A stretch of DNA of 64,000 nt from UBA6022 sp049295575 (GCA_049295575.1 JBAQQX010000002.1:62001-126000), one strand, 5' to 3'; counted from the stretch's first letter, positions 36,309 to 46,125 are shown. Program-made: numbers and translations. Notes: a model not told the origin generated them from the sequence alone.

Positions 36309-37080
36309 AGACCACAGCTTCTTCTGGGTGAGTAGCCTTTATACACGGCGGCACGGCGATATGATCTGGTAATCTTTCTATTAGAAGCGCCATTAACTGG
36401 TCGCGATAGTGGTCAAAATAAGTGCCGATACTGCCACCGATAATAATGACATCGGGCTGAATGACCGGAATAAGAACAAGGAGACCTCGGCTAATACGAT
36501 CGGCGATTTGGTCCCAAGTTGACTTGTCGGTGATGTCGCGGGCATATTTGTCGTAGGTGGCGTGAATTGCGCTACCAGAGGCAAATGACTCCCATTCGCG
36601 GACCATCCCGTCAAACTCGATCATGATTCGGCCACCTTCACTAAGTCGAAGACCTGGATCAATGGTGCCAGCTGTAATCATGCCAGTTCCAATACCGGTA
36701 CTGATAGTGACGTAGAGAGATGAGTTGGGGATAGGATCTAAGCTGCGCGTTTCGGCGAGACCAGCAAGATTGGCGTCGTTCTCTACGAGTAGCGGTACGC
36801 CCGGGAAGAGATCTTGAAGTGCTACGCGGACGTTAAAGTTTTTCCATCCTAGGTTATTGCACCATAGTGCGATACCGTCTTTTACTATACCCGGTAGGGC
36901 GATTACGATGGCATCAATAGGTGAGGTTGCTGCGATGTCGCGTATAGCTGCGGTGAGCTCGACGATATATTCAGAAGTGTCGGTAGGAGTAGGGAATTTA
37001 CGAGATTTCTCTAGCACGCCAGTCTCAGAAAAGCTCGCTACAAGCGTCTTTGTTCCCCCAGTATCAACCGCAATTAACAT
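36265..37080 (-). CDS. ROK-family sugar kinase-like protein
   Basis: 271 aa. DTGGTKT (phosphate 1), LPGIVKDGIA, VENDANLAGLAE and ISTGIGTGMITAG are ROK/hexokinase motifs; the catalytic Asp is in ENDAN. The ROK zinc motif CxCGxxGCxE is missing: the region reads EGGRIMIEFDGMVREWES. Sugar phosphorylation is likely, but the substrate is unclear and the zinc loss is unusual. Minus strand TGCTACACT ends 6 nt before the ATG, predicting a leaderless mRNA shared with the metallopeptidase. Confidence 0.85.
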   Translation of the reverse strand: MLIAVDTGGTKTLVASFSETGVLEKSRKFPTPTDTSEYIVELTAAIRDIAATSPIDAIVIALPGIVKDGIALWCNNLGWKNFNVRVALQDLFPGVPLLVENDANLAGLAETRSLDPIPNSSLYVTISTGIGTGMITAGTIDPGLRLSEGGRIMIEFDGMVREWESFASGSAIHATYDKYARDITDKSTWDQIADRISRGLLVLIPVIQPDVIIIGGSIGTYFDHYRDQLMALLIERLPDHIAVPPCIKATHPEEAVVYGCYYYALDSLILS

Positions 37081-37167
37081 GTCTTTAGTGTAGCATAAGT
37101 TCAGTCTCGTTGTGCTCGGTTAAAAAGGTGGTATACTATAGAAAAGACGAAAGGTGTTGAGGTCATT

Positions 37168-37587
37168 ATGCAATCAAGTACGCGAACAAATCAGGGTGGT
37201 TCGATACTTATATTTACTATCGTTGCGGTTGTACTGGCGCTTGCGCTTGTAGGTTCCGTATTATTCGTTCGTAATAAGGGTGAAATTGCGCAGACGCAAG
37301 TACCAATTTTTGGACCTGTCACAGCTCCCACAGAGGCGCCAGACGATAGGAACGGTACTACTAACAATGGTACGACGCCGGCCCCAGCTGATAATAATGC
37401 TACCGAGGGTAGCGATAAGCGGGGCTCTCCAGCGCCAACATCGAACAATAATAAGACTACTGCTCCAGCAGCGGAACTACCGAAAACTGGCCCTGCCGAC
37501 ACTGCTATTAGTGTAGTCGTCATAGCGCTTGTCACTATGACAGCAGTGAGCTATGTCCGCTCTCGTCATCTTTCTTGGCAACTATAG
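37168..37587 (+). CDS. Small LPxTG surface protein
   Basis: 139 aa. N-terminal helix (ILIFTIVAVVLALALVGSVLF, about residues 13-33), a 65-residue Thr/Pro/Asn/Ala-rich stalk, then ELPKTG, a second helix (AISVVVIALVTMTAVSYV) and a short RSRH tail. The LPKTG-helix-basic order is the sortase sorting signal; both ends are hydrophobic, so before processing it would span the membrane twice. No sortase gene is in the window. -10 TATACT with an AGGTGTTGAGG stretch before the ATG. Confidence 0.75.
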   Translation: MQSSTRTNQGGSILIFTIVAVVLALALVGSVLFVRNKGEIAQTQVPIFGPVTAPTEAPDDRNGTTNNGTTPAPADNNATEGSDKRGSPAPTSNNNKTTAPAAELPKTGPADTAISVVVIALVTMTAVSYVRSRHLSWQL

Positions 37588-37596
37588 TCAACCTCT

Positions 37597-37625
37597 TTGA
37601 CTTGCATATCTATCTGAGGTACAAT
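37597..37625 (+). promoter_or_regulatory. rpsA promoter
   Basis: TTGACT (37597-37602), 17 bp, TACAAT (37620-37625); leader about 70 nt with AAGGAAGGAG before the start. Confidence 0.7.
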
Positions 37626-37699
37626 TAAAGATAGTCTAGGGGCGCTGTATTTAATGCGCTTCAGGAATATCAATTAAGGAAGGAGTCTTACTAAGACTT

Positions 37700-38764
37700 A
37701 TGGCAAAAGCCACAATAACAATGGATGATTTGCTCGCTGGTGCGGATGACAGCGTTAAGCAACTAACAGCTGGTGATATGATCACCGGAACAGTACTAAC
37801 TCTTCGCAAACACGAGGTCTTGATTGACCTTGGCGCTCAGGGTGTTGGTTTCGTACCGCGCCGTGAAGTTGGTTTTTCACGTGCTCTTAAAATTGGCGAT
37901 GAAGTAACAGCAAGTGTTGTTGATTCAGAGCTTGATAACGGCTACTCACTACTGTCACTTCGCAAAGCTGCGAAAGATCGTGGATGGGAAGATGTTGCAG
38001 CTCGTCAAGAGAGTGGTGAGATCATTGAAGTATCTCCATATGACGCAAACCGCGGTGGACTTCTGGTTGAATTCGAAGGCGTTCGCGGCTTCCTACCGGT
38101 TTCACAGCTTTCAGCTGAACACTACCCACGCGTTGGTTCAAGCGACAAGGACGAGATCCTTCAGCGTCTGAACGTACTTATCGGTCAAACACTCAAGGTT
38201 CGTATTCTTGATGCTGATCGTAAAGCGAACAAGCTGATCTTTTCTGAAAAAGAAGCTATTAAAGATGGTCTTGCAGCTCGCTTTGAAAAACTTGCCGTTG
38301 GCGATGCCGTTAAGGGCGTAGTTACTGGCGTAGTTGACTTTGGCGTGTTTGTAAACGTTGAAGGTATCGAAGGTCTTGTTCACATCTCAGAGATTAGCTG
38401 GGAGCGTGTTAACAACCCAAGTGACTATGTAAAAGTTGGCCAGACAATCGAAGCGAAGATTATCGCTATCGATAAAGACCGCCTCAGCCTTAGTATTAAG
38501 CAGCTATCTGAAGACCCATGGTTCCAAGAAGTTGGTCAATTTAAGCCAGGCGCTGAAGTTGAAGGTACAGTTACTCGTATTACACCATTTGGCGCATTCG
38601 TACAGATTAGCCCAGCGGTTGAAGCTCTTGTTCATGTTAGTGAACTTGGCGGTGACGACACTGACCCTGAAAAAGTCTTTACCTTGAATGAGCGAAAAAG
38701 CTTCGTCGTTCTTGATATCGACAAAGACAATCGCAAGATTTCTCTAAGCCTCGGCAAAAAATAA
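37700..38764 (+). CDS. rpsA: 30S ribosomal protein S1 (four S1 domains)
   Basis: 354 aa with four OB-fold S1 repeats starting near residues 20 (GDMITGTVLTLRKHEVLIDLG), 105, 195 (GDAVKGVVTGVVDFGVFVNV) and 280 (GAEVEGTVTRITPFGAFVQI). E. coli S1 has six; short forms are usual in Gram-positives and CPR. It helps mRNA bind the ribosome. infB follows after about 60 bases with its own Shine-Dalgarno site and is probably in the same operon. Confidence 0.93.
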   Translation: MAKATITMDDLLAGADDSVKQLTAGDMITGTVLTLRKHEVLIDLGAQGVGFVPRREVGFSRALKIGDEVTASVVDSELDNGYSLLSLRKAAKDRGWEDVAARQESGEIIEVSPYDANRGGLLVEFEGVRGFLPVSQLSAEHYPRVGSSDKDEILQRLNVLIGQTLKVRILDADRKANKLIFSEKEAIKDGLAARFEKLAVGDAVKGVVTGVVDFGVFVNVEGIEGLVHISEISWERVNNPSDYVKVGQTIEAKIIAIDKDRLSLSIKQLSEDPWFQEVGQFKPGAEVEGTVTRITPFGAFVQISPAVEALVHVSELGGDDTDPEKVFTLNERKSFVVLDIDKDNRKISLSLGKK

Positions 38765-38827
38765 TTTTTCCGAGCAATAAACTAAACACTACCCGTTAAA
38801 GAGTGACGGGCGAAAGGAGCTTTCAAT

Positions 38828-40603
38828 ATGGCAGAAAAAGTAGTTGTTGTCGCTGACTCAATTACCGTAGGTGAGCTAGCTGAAACGCTTAATTTGCCCG
38901 TCACTACTTTAATTGGTGAGTTGTTTAAAAATGGTATTGTTGCCACTATTAACCAACGAATTGATTTTGAGACGGCAACAATTATCGTTGAAGAGCTTGG
39001 CCTCGACGTTGAACTTGAAAAGAAGGCTACGCAGGTCGCAGCTGAACGTAAAACACATGTATTATCTGATAAGGCAGTTGATCGCCCGCCAATCGTAGCT
39101 GTCATGGGTCACGTTGACCATGGTAAGACGAGCCTACTCGACGCTATCCTTGGCCAAAAGGTAGTCGATGGCGAAGCTGGTGGTATTACCCAGCACATTA
39201 GCGCCTATCAGACGGTTCGAAAAGATCGTTCTATTACGCTTCTCGACACACCTGGCCATGAAGCCTTTGCTGCTCTTCGTCAACACGGTGCGACTCTTAC
39301 TGACGTTGTTATTATTGTTGTTGCTGCCGATGACGGCGTGATGCCACAAACAGTTGAGGCGATTCGTTTTGCAAAAACAGCAAACGCAAAAATGGTTGTC
39401 GCGATCAATAAAATGGACAAAGAAGCCGCTAATCCAGGACTCGTCATGGGTCAACTCGCCGAGCATGGCGTAATCGCTGATGCCCAGGGCTGGGGTGGTG
39501 ACGTGCCGATGGTTGAAGTTAGTGCCAAGACCGGTCAAGGTGTCGAAACGTTACTTGATACTGTTCTACTTGTCGCTGACATCGAAGAACTCAAGGCTGA
39601 CATCGATACGCCAGCTGAAGGACTTGTAATTGAGTCACATATGGAGACGGGTCGAGGGTCGGTTGTTGGGCTACTTGTCGAACAGGGTGAACTAAAGCCG
39701 GGTCACTTCTTGGTGGCCGGAACGGCCTATGGTAAAGTCCGTACACTCCTTGATTTTACTGGAAAGGCACTTAAAAGCGCTGGTCCATCAACTCCAGTAA
39801 CAGTGACAGGATTCAAGGAATTGCCACAGTTCGGTGATGTCTTTACGATTGTTAAGAACGAAAAAGAAGCCCGACATGCAACTGAAGTTGCTCGTATTGA
39901 GCGTGAAAAGAATGCTGCGAGTACGAACGTCACTGGCGCTGATCTTCTTAAGATGATGAATCAGAAGCATGATTCTCAGGATCTTAATGTGATTATTAAA
40001 GCCGACGTACAAGGTTCGCTCACGTCTGTCATGGATAGTCTTCGCCTTGTTGATACAGAAGGGGAGATTACTCTTCGTATTATCGGTAGCGGTGTAGGTA
40101 GTATCTCAGAAAATGATATTCGCCTTGCATCCGATGAGCATACAATCATCTACGGCTTTAATGTTGATCTTCCGCCTGCTGTTAAGCGACTTGCAATGCG
40201 TGACAAGGTCCAAGTGCGCCTTTATAAGGTGATCTATGAACTACTTGATGATGCTCGCAACTCAATGGAAGCAATGCTTGCACCTGAGGTTGTTGAGACT
40301 GAGATCGGTACGATGACAATTAAGGGTATCTTCCGTACGCTTAAGGACGAAGTCATTGCTGGTGGTGAAGTAACAAGTGGCAAGGCCGTACCAAATGTAC
40401 TTGTGCGCGTTAAACGTGGCAAAGAACAGCTTGGTGAAGTCGAAATCACTAAGGTGCAGCGCCAACAGCAAGAAGCAAAAGAAGTCTTTGAAGGTGAAAT
40501 GTGTGGTATCTCACTTAAGACGAACAAGAAGCTGCTTCTCGAAGAAGGTGATAAGCTCGAATTCTTTACTCGCGAACTCGTGAAGCGAACACTTCGCTCA
40601 TAG
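38828..40603 (+). CDS. infB: Translation initiation factor IF-2, compact form
   Basis: 591 aa, short because the long N-terminal linker is missing; one IF2_N domain (residues 5-60) precedes the GTPase. G motifs: GHVDHGKTS, GGITQHI, DTPGH, NKMD, SAKTG. C-terminal domains 2-4 end in KLEFFTRELVKRTL. It brings fMet-tRNA to the 30S subunit. Site CGAAAGGAG precedes the ATG. A terminator lies 33 bp after the stop. Confidence 0.97.
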   Translation: MAEKVVVVADSITVGELAETLNLPVTTLIGELFKNGIVATINQRIDFETATIIVEELGLDVELEKKATQVAAERKTHVLSDKAVDRPPIVAVMGHVDHGKTSLLDAILGQKVVDGEAGGITQHISAYQTVRKDRSITLLDTPGHEAFAALRQHGATLTDVVIIVVAADDGVMPQTVEAIRFAKTANAKMVVAINKMDKEAANPGLVMGQLAEHGVIADAQGWGGDVPMVEVSAKTGQGVETLLDTVLLVADIEELKADIDTPAEGLVIESHMETGRGSVVGLLVEQGELKPGHFLVAGTAYGKVRTLLDFTGKALKSAGPSTPVTVTGFKELPQFGDVFTIVKNEKEARHATEVARIEREKNAASTNVTGADLLKMMNQKHDSQDLNVIIKADVQGSLTSVMDSLRLVDTEGEITLRIIGSGVGSISENDIRLASDEHTIIYGFNVDLPPAVKRLAMRDKVQVRLYKVIYELLDDARNSMEAMLAPEVVETEIGTMTIKGIFRTLKDEVIAGGEVTSGKAVPNVLVRVKRGKEQLGEVEITKVQRQQQEAKEVFEGEMCGISLKTNKKLLLEEGDKLEFFTRELVKRTLRS

Positions 40604-40635
40604 ATGTCAGCCGTATAGATATATCCTTCTCATTT

Positions 40636-40665
40636 AAAACCTCTGTAGTAATACAGAGGTTTTTG
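40636..40665 (+). terminator. Terminator after infB
   Basis: AAAACCTCTGTA, GTAA loop, TACAGAGGTTTTT. Confidence 0.88.
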
Positions 40666-40791
40666 CTTTATATGCAACTATAGTACATAGTGCTTGCGTT
40701 TTTCAAAGAAATGTGTTAGTATGTATCCATAGACCAAAATGTATAAAACAAAAATACTACTAGTCATTACTAGAAAAGGATCATTACGATA

Positions 40792-42288
40792 ATGAGTGAA
40801 CGAACATCCCGACGTGCAGAATCACCAGTTGCTACGATTGTATCTGGAGGCGAAGCGGTAAAAAACCATGAGCGTACAGGTGATATAACCGATCTTGAAG
40901 CTCAAATTGCTGAACTACAAGCTATTGTTGACGAAAAGAAGGCTGAGAGTCGTAACGCTGAAGCATGGGGCAGTGGTGATCAGATCATTACTATTGATGC
41001 CGATGGTAACCGAAGTGATTTCGAAGGCTACAAACAGTGGCGTACGGACCATGAAGGCGCTGGAGATGATTTAAGTAACTTTGACGAGAACGGTAATTTG
41101 AAGACCGAGCTTGAGTCAGGTGATCTTACAAGCCTAAGTCTTATGCAGCTAGTGGGCGAAGCTCGCAAGATGAATGAACTTGGCGACCGAGCAGGCAAGC
41201 AAGAAGTATTAGATATTATTCAAGACCAGCTTGCTGAGCGTGCAGTAAACGAAGACTGGACTGAGAAAGAGCTTCTCTTTCAACTTGATCGTTTCGAGGG
41301 CCTAATTGGCGCAACGGAAAAGGCTGAGGCTAAATCAGTTTCTCAGTCTGAAACGACAGACGCCTCTGCGCCAGTGGCAGAAGAAGTATCTGAAGCGCCT
41401 GCAGGTGTAGATACTGCCGCCGAGGCTGATAACGAGCAAGAACTCGACAGTGAACTTAATCCAGCCGAGCACCCGGTAGAGACTGCCGTAAGAGACGACG
41501 AGACCGTTGAGGAATATGAGCAGCGAATTGGTTCAAGTAGCGAACCTGTACCATCGACGGGTGATGCTCTTAAGATTGATGCACCTAATGTTCTTACGCC
41601 CCAAGGTGCTGATAGTGACTTTGAAGGTAGCTCGACTCCTGTAGAGGCTGCTGAACCAAAGAACGATTCTCCTGAAGCTGAAGCGGCGCCTAATACGGAT
41701 AAGCTGACTTGGAAAGATGCGTTAAAGAATCCTGGCGGATACCTAGCCGTAAAGATGAATGACTTGCGTATATCTCGCGAGAACTACCGTCTGTCGCACC
41801 AGGAAGTTGGCGATGACCATACTGGCGAACGTCGCGGTGTTAGCGATAAGAATCTAAAGAGAATGGTTGGTGTTGTTGCTGGCGTTATTATCGCAGTTAG
41901 TTTGTATAAAGTAGGTAGCGATATATTTGGTGACAACAATGTCTTCGCTGACCCTGGCAGCGTACCAAACACTGGCGGCGGCGAAGCGGCTCCAGCCCCA
42001 GAAGTTGCTCCAGCTCCAGCCCCAGCTACCATTGAAGGTAGCGGACAGGATTGGGATACGGCTAATTTCTCAGAAGCTGCACGAACCGTAGAAGCTGGCG
42101 AAGGATTTAATCAGACGTTCTTAGACCTAGGGATCCCAGAGACTGAATGGTCAGGTCTTCTTCAGAAGGTTGGCCCGCAGTTAGCAGAGCAGGGTTGGGC
42201 ATACCCTACGCTAGATGGTTCATGGGGCATTAGCCGTCCAGGTACTTTCCCTGACAGCGTGCTACAATTAATTCAGAATAATCGATAA
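40792..42288 (+). CDS. Single-pass membrane protein with acidic N-domain and small C-domain
   Basis: 498 aa, not recognised. Residues 30-55 form a short coiled coil (DITDLEAQIAELQAIVDEK); 100-180 are helical; 185-310 are very acidic and Pro/Ala-rich; one membrane helix lies near 362-380 (MVGVVAGVIIAVSLYKVG). A Pro-Ala linker (EAAPAPEVAPAPAPA) leads to an about 80-residue C-terminal domain (GEGFNQTFLDLGIPETEW), presumably outside the cell. This topology suggests a link between cytoplasm and cell wall. GAAAAGGATC precedes the ATG. A DUF5663 gene follows 25 bp downstream. Confidence 0.65.
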   Translation: MSERTSRRAESPVATIVSGGEAVKNHERTGDITDLEAQIAELQAIVDEKKAESRNAEAWGSGDQIITIDADGNRSDFEGYKQWRTDHEGAGDDLSNFDENGNLKTELESGDLTSLSLMQLVGEARKMNELGDRAGKQEVLDIIQDQLAERAVNEDWTEKELLFQLDRFEGLIGATEKAEAKSVSQSETTDASAPVAEEVSEAPAGVDTAAEADNEQELDSELNPAEHPVETAVRDDETVEEYEQRIGSSSEPVPSTGDALKIDAPNVLTPQGADSDFEGSSTPVEAAEPKNDSPEAEAAPNTDKLTWKDALKNPGGYLAVKMNDLRISRENYRLSHQEVGDDHTGERRGVSDKNLKRMVGVVAGVIIAVSLYKVGSDIFGDNNVFADPGSVPNTGGGEAAPAPEVAPAPAPATIEGSGQDWDTANFSEAARTVEAGEGFNQTFLDLGIPETEWSGLLQKVGPQLAEQGWAYPTLDGSWGISRPGTFPDSVLQLIQNNR

Positions 42289-42313
42289 TTATTGAACAGG
42301 GGTATAGGGTATT

Positions 42314-42730
42314 ATGTTTCAACTAGATGATAAATTTTTAGCAGATATTGGCCTCAACGAACTCCCAGAGGACCAGAAGCCGGCATTCTTGCAGCATATC
42401 TATGAAGAGCTTGAGCTACGGGTGGGAACGAAGTTATCCGAGGGATTGAGCGATGATCAGCTCGAAGAGTTTGAAGCGATCATTGATCGAAAAGACGACG
42501 CTATCGTCGCATGGCTCAGCCAGCACGCGCCGAACTATCATACCGATGAGACCTTCAGCCGCCTGCAACAGTCAACTCAGGCCGATCCTAATGATGCAGG
42601 GCTTCGCGCTGAATATGCAGCAACGAAGTGGCTTGAAGTGAATCGTCCCGATTACCGTCAGGTTGTCGCGCAGGTACTCGATGAACTCAAAAAAGAGATT
42701 GTCGGTGGTCGCGATAAGATTCTAGGCTAG
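42314..42730 (+). CDS. DUF5663-like protein
   Basis: 138 aa, acidic and helical, beginning MFQLDDKFLADIGLNELP. The PEDQKPAFLQHIYEELELRVGTKL segment (given in part) matches the DUF5663 pattern, found mainly in CPR bacteria as I recall; function unknown. No membrane segment. Convergent with fmt, with the stops overlapping by 4 bases. Confidence 0.7.
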   Translation: MFQLDDKFLADIGLNELPEDQKPAFLQHIYEELELRVGTKLSEGLSDDQLEEFEAIIDRKDDAIVAWLSQHAPNYHTDETFSRLQQSTQADPNDAGLRAEYAATKWLEVNRPDYRQVVAQVLDELKKEIVGGRDKILG

Positions 42731-43614
42731 GCTATATAGCCGCGAAGAAAGGCTGCACTGTCCATCGTACGGCCGCTCGGAGCAATTAGCGTATCAACTG
42801 AAAGAAATGCACCATCTTGGCAGAGAATGTCGAGAGGTGTGTTTTTTTCATGTGAGACATGGGCTTCGGTGATGATAATGGGTATGCCTACGATATCGAT
42901 TTTTGTTTTTGGAAAACCAGCGTGAGCTCGGATGAGGCGCTCGGCGGTCTGAGCGGATACATTCTTTGGATCTAGCGCCGCATCTTGTTTTTGAAGCAGC
43001 TGACAGTAGACTACGCGAGACTCATCTTGCTTAACTGGCTGCAGATCACCACTAATAATGCGAGGCAGGGCCTCTAGTAGAAGATTAGTGCCTACGACGG
43101 CAAGTGTATGATACAGTTCGAGTCGTGTCTCGGTGCCCTTGAGAGGGTGCTCTTTTGCGGTATAAACCGGGCCTGCATCCATCTTGGCCGATAGTTGCAT
43201 AATGGACACGCCTGTCACATCATCGCCGTTTCTGATAGCTGACTCAATCGGCGACGGGCCTCGGTATAGCGGCAGGAGTGAGGGATGGAGGTTAATAATA
43301 CCCGGTTCAAACAGATCAATAATTGATTGCGGAATAATCTTACCGTAGCTTACGAGTACGCCAACGGGATGGTCGAGGGCCTGAATATATTCAGTGATAT
43401 CACCGAGTTTCTGAGGCTGTAGGACGGGGATGTTGTGACGTTCGGCGACTACTTTAGCGCTTGGTGGCACGACCTGCTGACCGCGGCCTTTGCGGCTGTC
43501 CGGCTTTGTGACGACGGCTGCAATAGAATAGCCGGCTTCAATGAGGCCAGTAAGGGCAGTGAGGCTAAATTCCTCAGTCCCAAAGAATACGAGAGTCTTT
43601 GATGCGTTCGTCAT
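42727..43614 (-). CDS. fmt: Methionyl-tRNA formyltransferase
   Basis: 295 aa. Fmt formylates Met-tRNA for initiation. VFFGTEEFSLTALTGLI (N-terminal nucleotide fold), INLHPSLLPLYRGPSPIESAI (HxSLLP catalytic loop with Asn/His) and the C-terminal OB-like domain are present. The gene overlaps def by 41 bases, the usual pairing of formylation and deformylation. Converges on the DUF5663 gene. Confidence 0.95.
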   Translation of the reverse strand: MTNASKTLVFFGTEEFSLTALTGLIEAGYSIAAVVTKPDSRKGRGQQVVPPSAKVVAERHNIPVLQPQKLGDITEYIQALDHPVGVLVSYGKIIPQSIIDLFEPGIINLHPSLLPLYRGPSPIESAIRNGDDVTGVSIMQLSAKMDAGPVYTAKEHPLKGTETRLELYHTLAVVGTNLLLEALPRIISGDLQPVKQDESRVVYCQLLQKQDAALDPKNVSAQTAERLIRAHAGFPKTKIDIVGIPIIITEAHVSHEKNTPLDILCQDGAFLSVDTLIAPSGRTMDSAAFLRGYIA

Positions 43615-44149
43615 AATTTAGTGGCTGAAGCTCGCCTTTCTCATCGAGGGTATAAAATGCTTCGGTATTATCGCGGATATGGTCGATAAAGACGATGCCG
43701 TTAGTGTGGTCGACTTCGTGTTGAATGACACGGGCAAGGAATCCTTCGGCGCGGAGTCGAACTTCATTACCGTCAATATCAAGAGCTTTGACGCGAATCT
43801 TTGTGTGACGTGGTACTTTGCCGTAGACGTGGCTGACGCTGAGACAGCCTTCGTAGTCATATTCAATCTCGCCTTCGTATTTTACGATCTCCGGATTGAT
43901 GAGAGTGGTGAAATCACGACACGACTTGTCGTCAAAGTCGCTACGAACAATAACGGCACGTTCGAGGCGGTCAATTTGTACGGCGGCGAGAGCGGCGCTG
44001 ATTTCATGTGGGCGAGAGTCTTCCCAATCAAGTGCGGCCGACGTCATATCGTCGATGAGTTTAATGGTATCGTCTGTGACGACGTGGACTTTTGCTGACT
44101 TGACGCGCAGATGGGCGTTCGGCAGGGTGATAATGGCTTCTTTTTTCAT
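43574..44149 (-). CDS. def: Peptide deformylase
   Basis: About 191 aa. Motif 2 EGCLSV and motif 3 QHEVDH supply the metal ligands (one Cys, two His) and the catalytic Glu. Motif 1, usually GxGLAAxQ, reads SAALAAVQ with both glycines changed. ATG 44149 is preferred to GTG 44155: TATAAT (44162-44157, minus strand) leaves only one base before the GTG but exactly 7 nt before the ATG, giving a leaderless message. It removes the formyl group added by Fmt. Confidence 0.92.
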   Translation of the reverse strand: MKKEAIITLPNAHLRVKSAKVHVVTDDTIKLIDDMTSAALDWEDSRPHEISAALAAVQIDRLERAVIVRSDFDDKSCRDFTTLINPEIVKYEGEIEYDYEGCLSVSHVYGKVPRHTKIRVKALDIDGNEVRLRAEGFLARVIQHEVDHTNGIVFIDHIRDNTEAFYTLDEKGELQPLNYDERIKDSRILWD

Positions 44150-44169
44150 TTCCACTATTATAACAGATG

Positions 44170-46110
44170 TCAGAGTAGGCTGATAGGGTCGAGTTCGGAC
44201 TGCCAGTGAGTTGACGGGACGTGCGCCAGTGCTTCGATCAGATATTGTCGCTTCGGAGACTTAAGTGTTAATTGCCAGCGGTAAGTGTCATGCTGACGCT
44301 CGTAAAAGGAAGGTGTCGGCCCAAGGATCTGAATATCGGTGTGAATTTTTTGGCGCAGCTCCTTAGCGATGATTTGAGCATTTTTAATAGCGGCGGCCTC
44401 AGTCTTATAGATGCAGGTTAATTTTAAAAGGTGAACGAACGGAGGAAAATAGCTGCGTTGGCGTTCGGCGATTGTTGCATTGTAAAAATCATCATAGTTT
44501 TGAGCTAGCCCATCAACCACTGCCGGATGGGATGGTTGGTAGCTCTGAACAATAACATTAGTCGCGTGATGAGATCGACCAACGCGGCCAACTACTTGAG
44601 CAAGTAGTTGGAACGTGCGTTCGCTTGATCCGAAATCGGGTAGGCTGAGACCGGCATCGGCCTGTATGACGCCAACGGTGCGTAATTTTGGAAGATCAAG
44701 ACCTTTAGCAATTACCTGGGTGCCAATAATAATATCGATCGTACCGTCATAGAGTTCACTATATTTTTGTTCAACAGACTCACCAGATTCACTATCTCCA
44801 TCAAAGCGCATAATTACTTTGTCTGGAAATAGTTTTCGTAGTTCGGATTCTATTAATTTCGTACCGATACCTTTATGAACAATATTGGCGTGATGGCATT
44901 CTGGGCAACTTGTAGGAACTTTGTCTGTATGGCCGCAAATGTGACAACGGAGATGATGCTTGTCGGCATGGAGTGTCATTGGTACAAAACAACGCGGGCA
45001 ACCAGCTGACCAGCCGCAATTTTCACACAGTGTTGTGCTTGCGCTGCCTCGACGGTTATGGAAAATGAGTGCTTGGTTGCCATTTGCAAACGTTTCTTCT
45101 AGCTGTGAGAGTAGTACATCTGACAGGAAACGTTGGCGCTTGAATGATTGTCGCTTTGTCATGTCGACGAGAGTGATTGTCGGTGCGACAGCACCGTCTT
45201 TGGCGCGTTTATGCATACGCATGATCGGCCTGCCTGATTGTTCGGCAAGATAACGGTCGGAGATCGCTGGAGTTGCGCTACCTAGGATAAGCTTCGCGTT
45301 ATGATAGCGAGCTAGCATACTAGCTGCGCGCAGGGCAGAGTAGCGCGGTGCTTGCTCTTGCTTGAAGCTTGGTTCGTGAGCCTCATCAATTACGATAAGT
45401 CCAATCGTAGTAAGTGGCAGAAAGAGCGCGGATCGTGGTCCAATAACTACCCGAGGTGATTGATTGGTGAGTACGTCGCGCCATGCCTGATGTCGCTCAG
45501 CTTCAGTCTGTCGCGAGTGGGCGAGGGTAATCGCATCGAAGTGGTGAGAAAACTCATCAACCAACTGAGATGTAAGGGCAATTTCAGGTACAAGAACAAT
45601 AACTGATTCGCCGCGTGCAATCGCACGCTTGGCAAGTTCAATGTATACATGTGTCTTTCCCGAGCCGGTAACTCCGTGAAGTAGGGCCGATCCTGGCGTC
45701 ATTTGTTCAATTGTATCAAGGGCAGAGGTCTGCTCTTCTGTGAACACAATAGTTGTTCGTTCTCGCAGCGATTCTTGAGGTGATGAGGTGCGTGCGCGAC
45801 GAGTTTTTTGAATTCCTCGCGGTAATATTGTCTGCAAAACAGTTGCAAGATGAGTGGCGTAATATTGGCTAAGCCATAGAGCAAGTGACACGAGGGGCTC
45901 GGGAAGAGGAGCTTCTTCAATAGACGAAGTAATTGGCTTCGTGTCGTAGATCGGCTTTGCAGTCTGGCGAAGCACGACGCCGATTAAGCTCTTTTTTCCT
46001 ACCTCAATACTAACAATTTGACCAACAGCTAGCTGCTCGGAGGAGCTATAGGTAAAGAACGCACTATTGGCGCGAATAATTTGATTTGGAGCTACCTCGT
46101 AGTAGTGCAT
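44170..46110 (-). CDS. priA: Primosomal replication helicase
   Basis: 646 aa. N-terminal DNA-binding domain (residues 1-110), helicase with GVTGSGKTHVYIE (Walker A) and VIDEAHEPSFKQ (DEAH box), eight zinc cysteines in four pairs (CENC, CPRC, CHIC, CPEC), and motifs V/VI (VIAKGLDLPKLRTVG, QLLAQVVGRVGRS). It restarts stalled forks by loading the replicative helicase. A palindromic TATACT ends 7 nt before the ATG, shared with the divergent gene. It is followed 20 bp later by def. Confidence 0.95.
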   Translation of the reverse strand: MHYYEVAPNQIIRANSAFFTYSSSEQLAVGQIVSIEVGKKSLIGVVLRQTAKPIYDTKPITSSIEEAPLPEPLVSLALWLSQYYATHLATVLQTILPRGIQKTRRARTSSPQESLRERTTIVFTEEQTSALDTIEQMTPGSALLHGVTGSGKTHVYIELAKRAIARGESVIVLVPEIALTSQLVDEFSHHFDAITLAHSRQTEAERHQAWRDVLTNQSPRVVIGPRSALFLPLTTIGLIVIDEAHEPSFKQEQAPRYSALRAASMLARYHNAKLILGSATPAISDRYLAEQSGRPIMRMHKRAKDGAVAPTITLVDMTKRQSFKRQRFLSDVLLSQLEETFANGNQALIFHNRRGSASTTLCENCGWSAGCPRCFVPMTLHADKHHLRCHICGHTDKVPTSCPECHHANIVHKGIGTKLIESELRKLFPDKVIMRFDGDSESGESVEQKYSELYDGTIDIIIGTQVIAKGLDLPKLRTVGVIQADAGLSLPDFGSSERTFQLLAQVVGRVGRSHHATNVIVQSYQPSHPAVVDGLAQNYDDFYNATIAERQRSYFPPFVHLLKLTCIYKTEAAAIKNAQIIAKELRQKIHTDIQILGPTPSFYERQHDTYRWQLTLKSPKRQYLIEALAHVPSTHWQSELDPISLL

Positions 46111-46117
46111 AGTTACC

Positions 46118-46125
46118 AGTATACT
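46118..46125. promoter_or_regulatory. Palindromic -10 shared by divergent genes
   Basis: AGTATACT reads TATACT on both strands: on the minus strand it lies 7 nt before the priA ATG, on the plus strand 15 nt before the ATG at 46141 (where a TAAACT at 46128-46133 is 7 nt away). The two promoters should compete. Confidence 0.5.

Noticed and set aside
37191..37535. 114-aa antisense frame in the small LPxTG gene
   Set aside because: It mirrors the Thr/Pro-rich stalk; the plus-strand protein has signal, LPKTG and helix.
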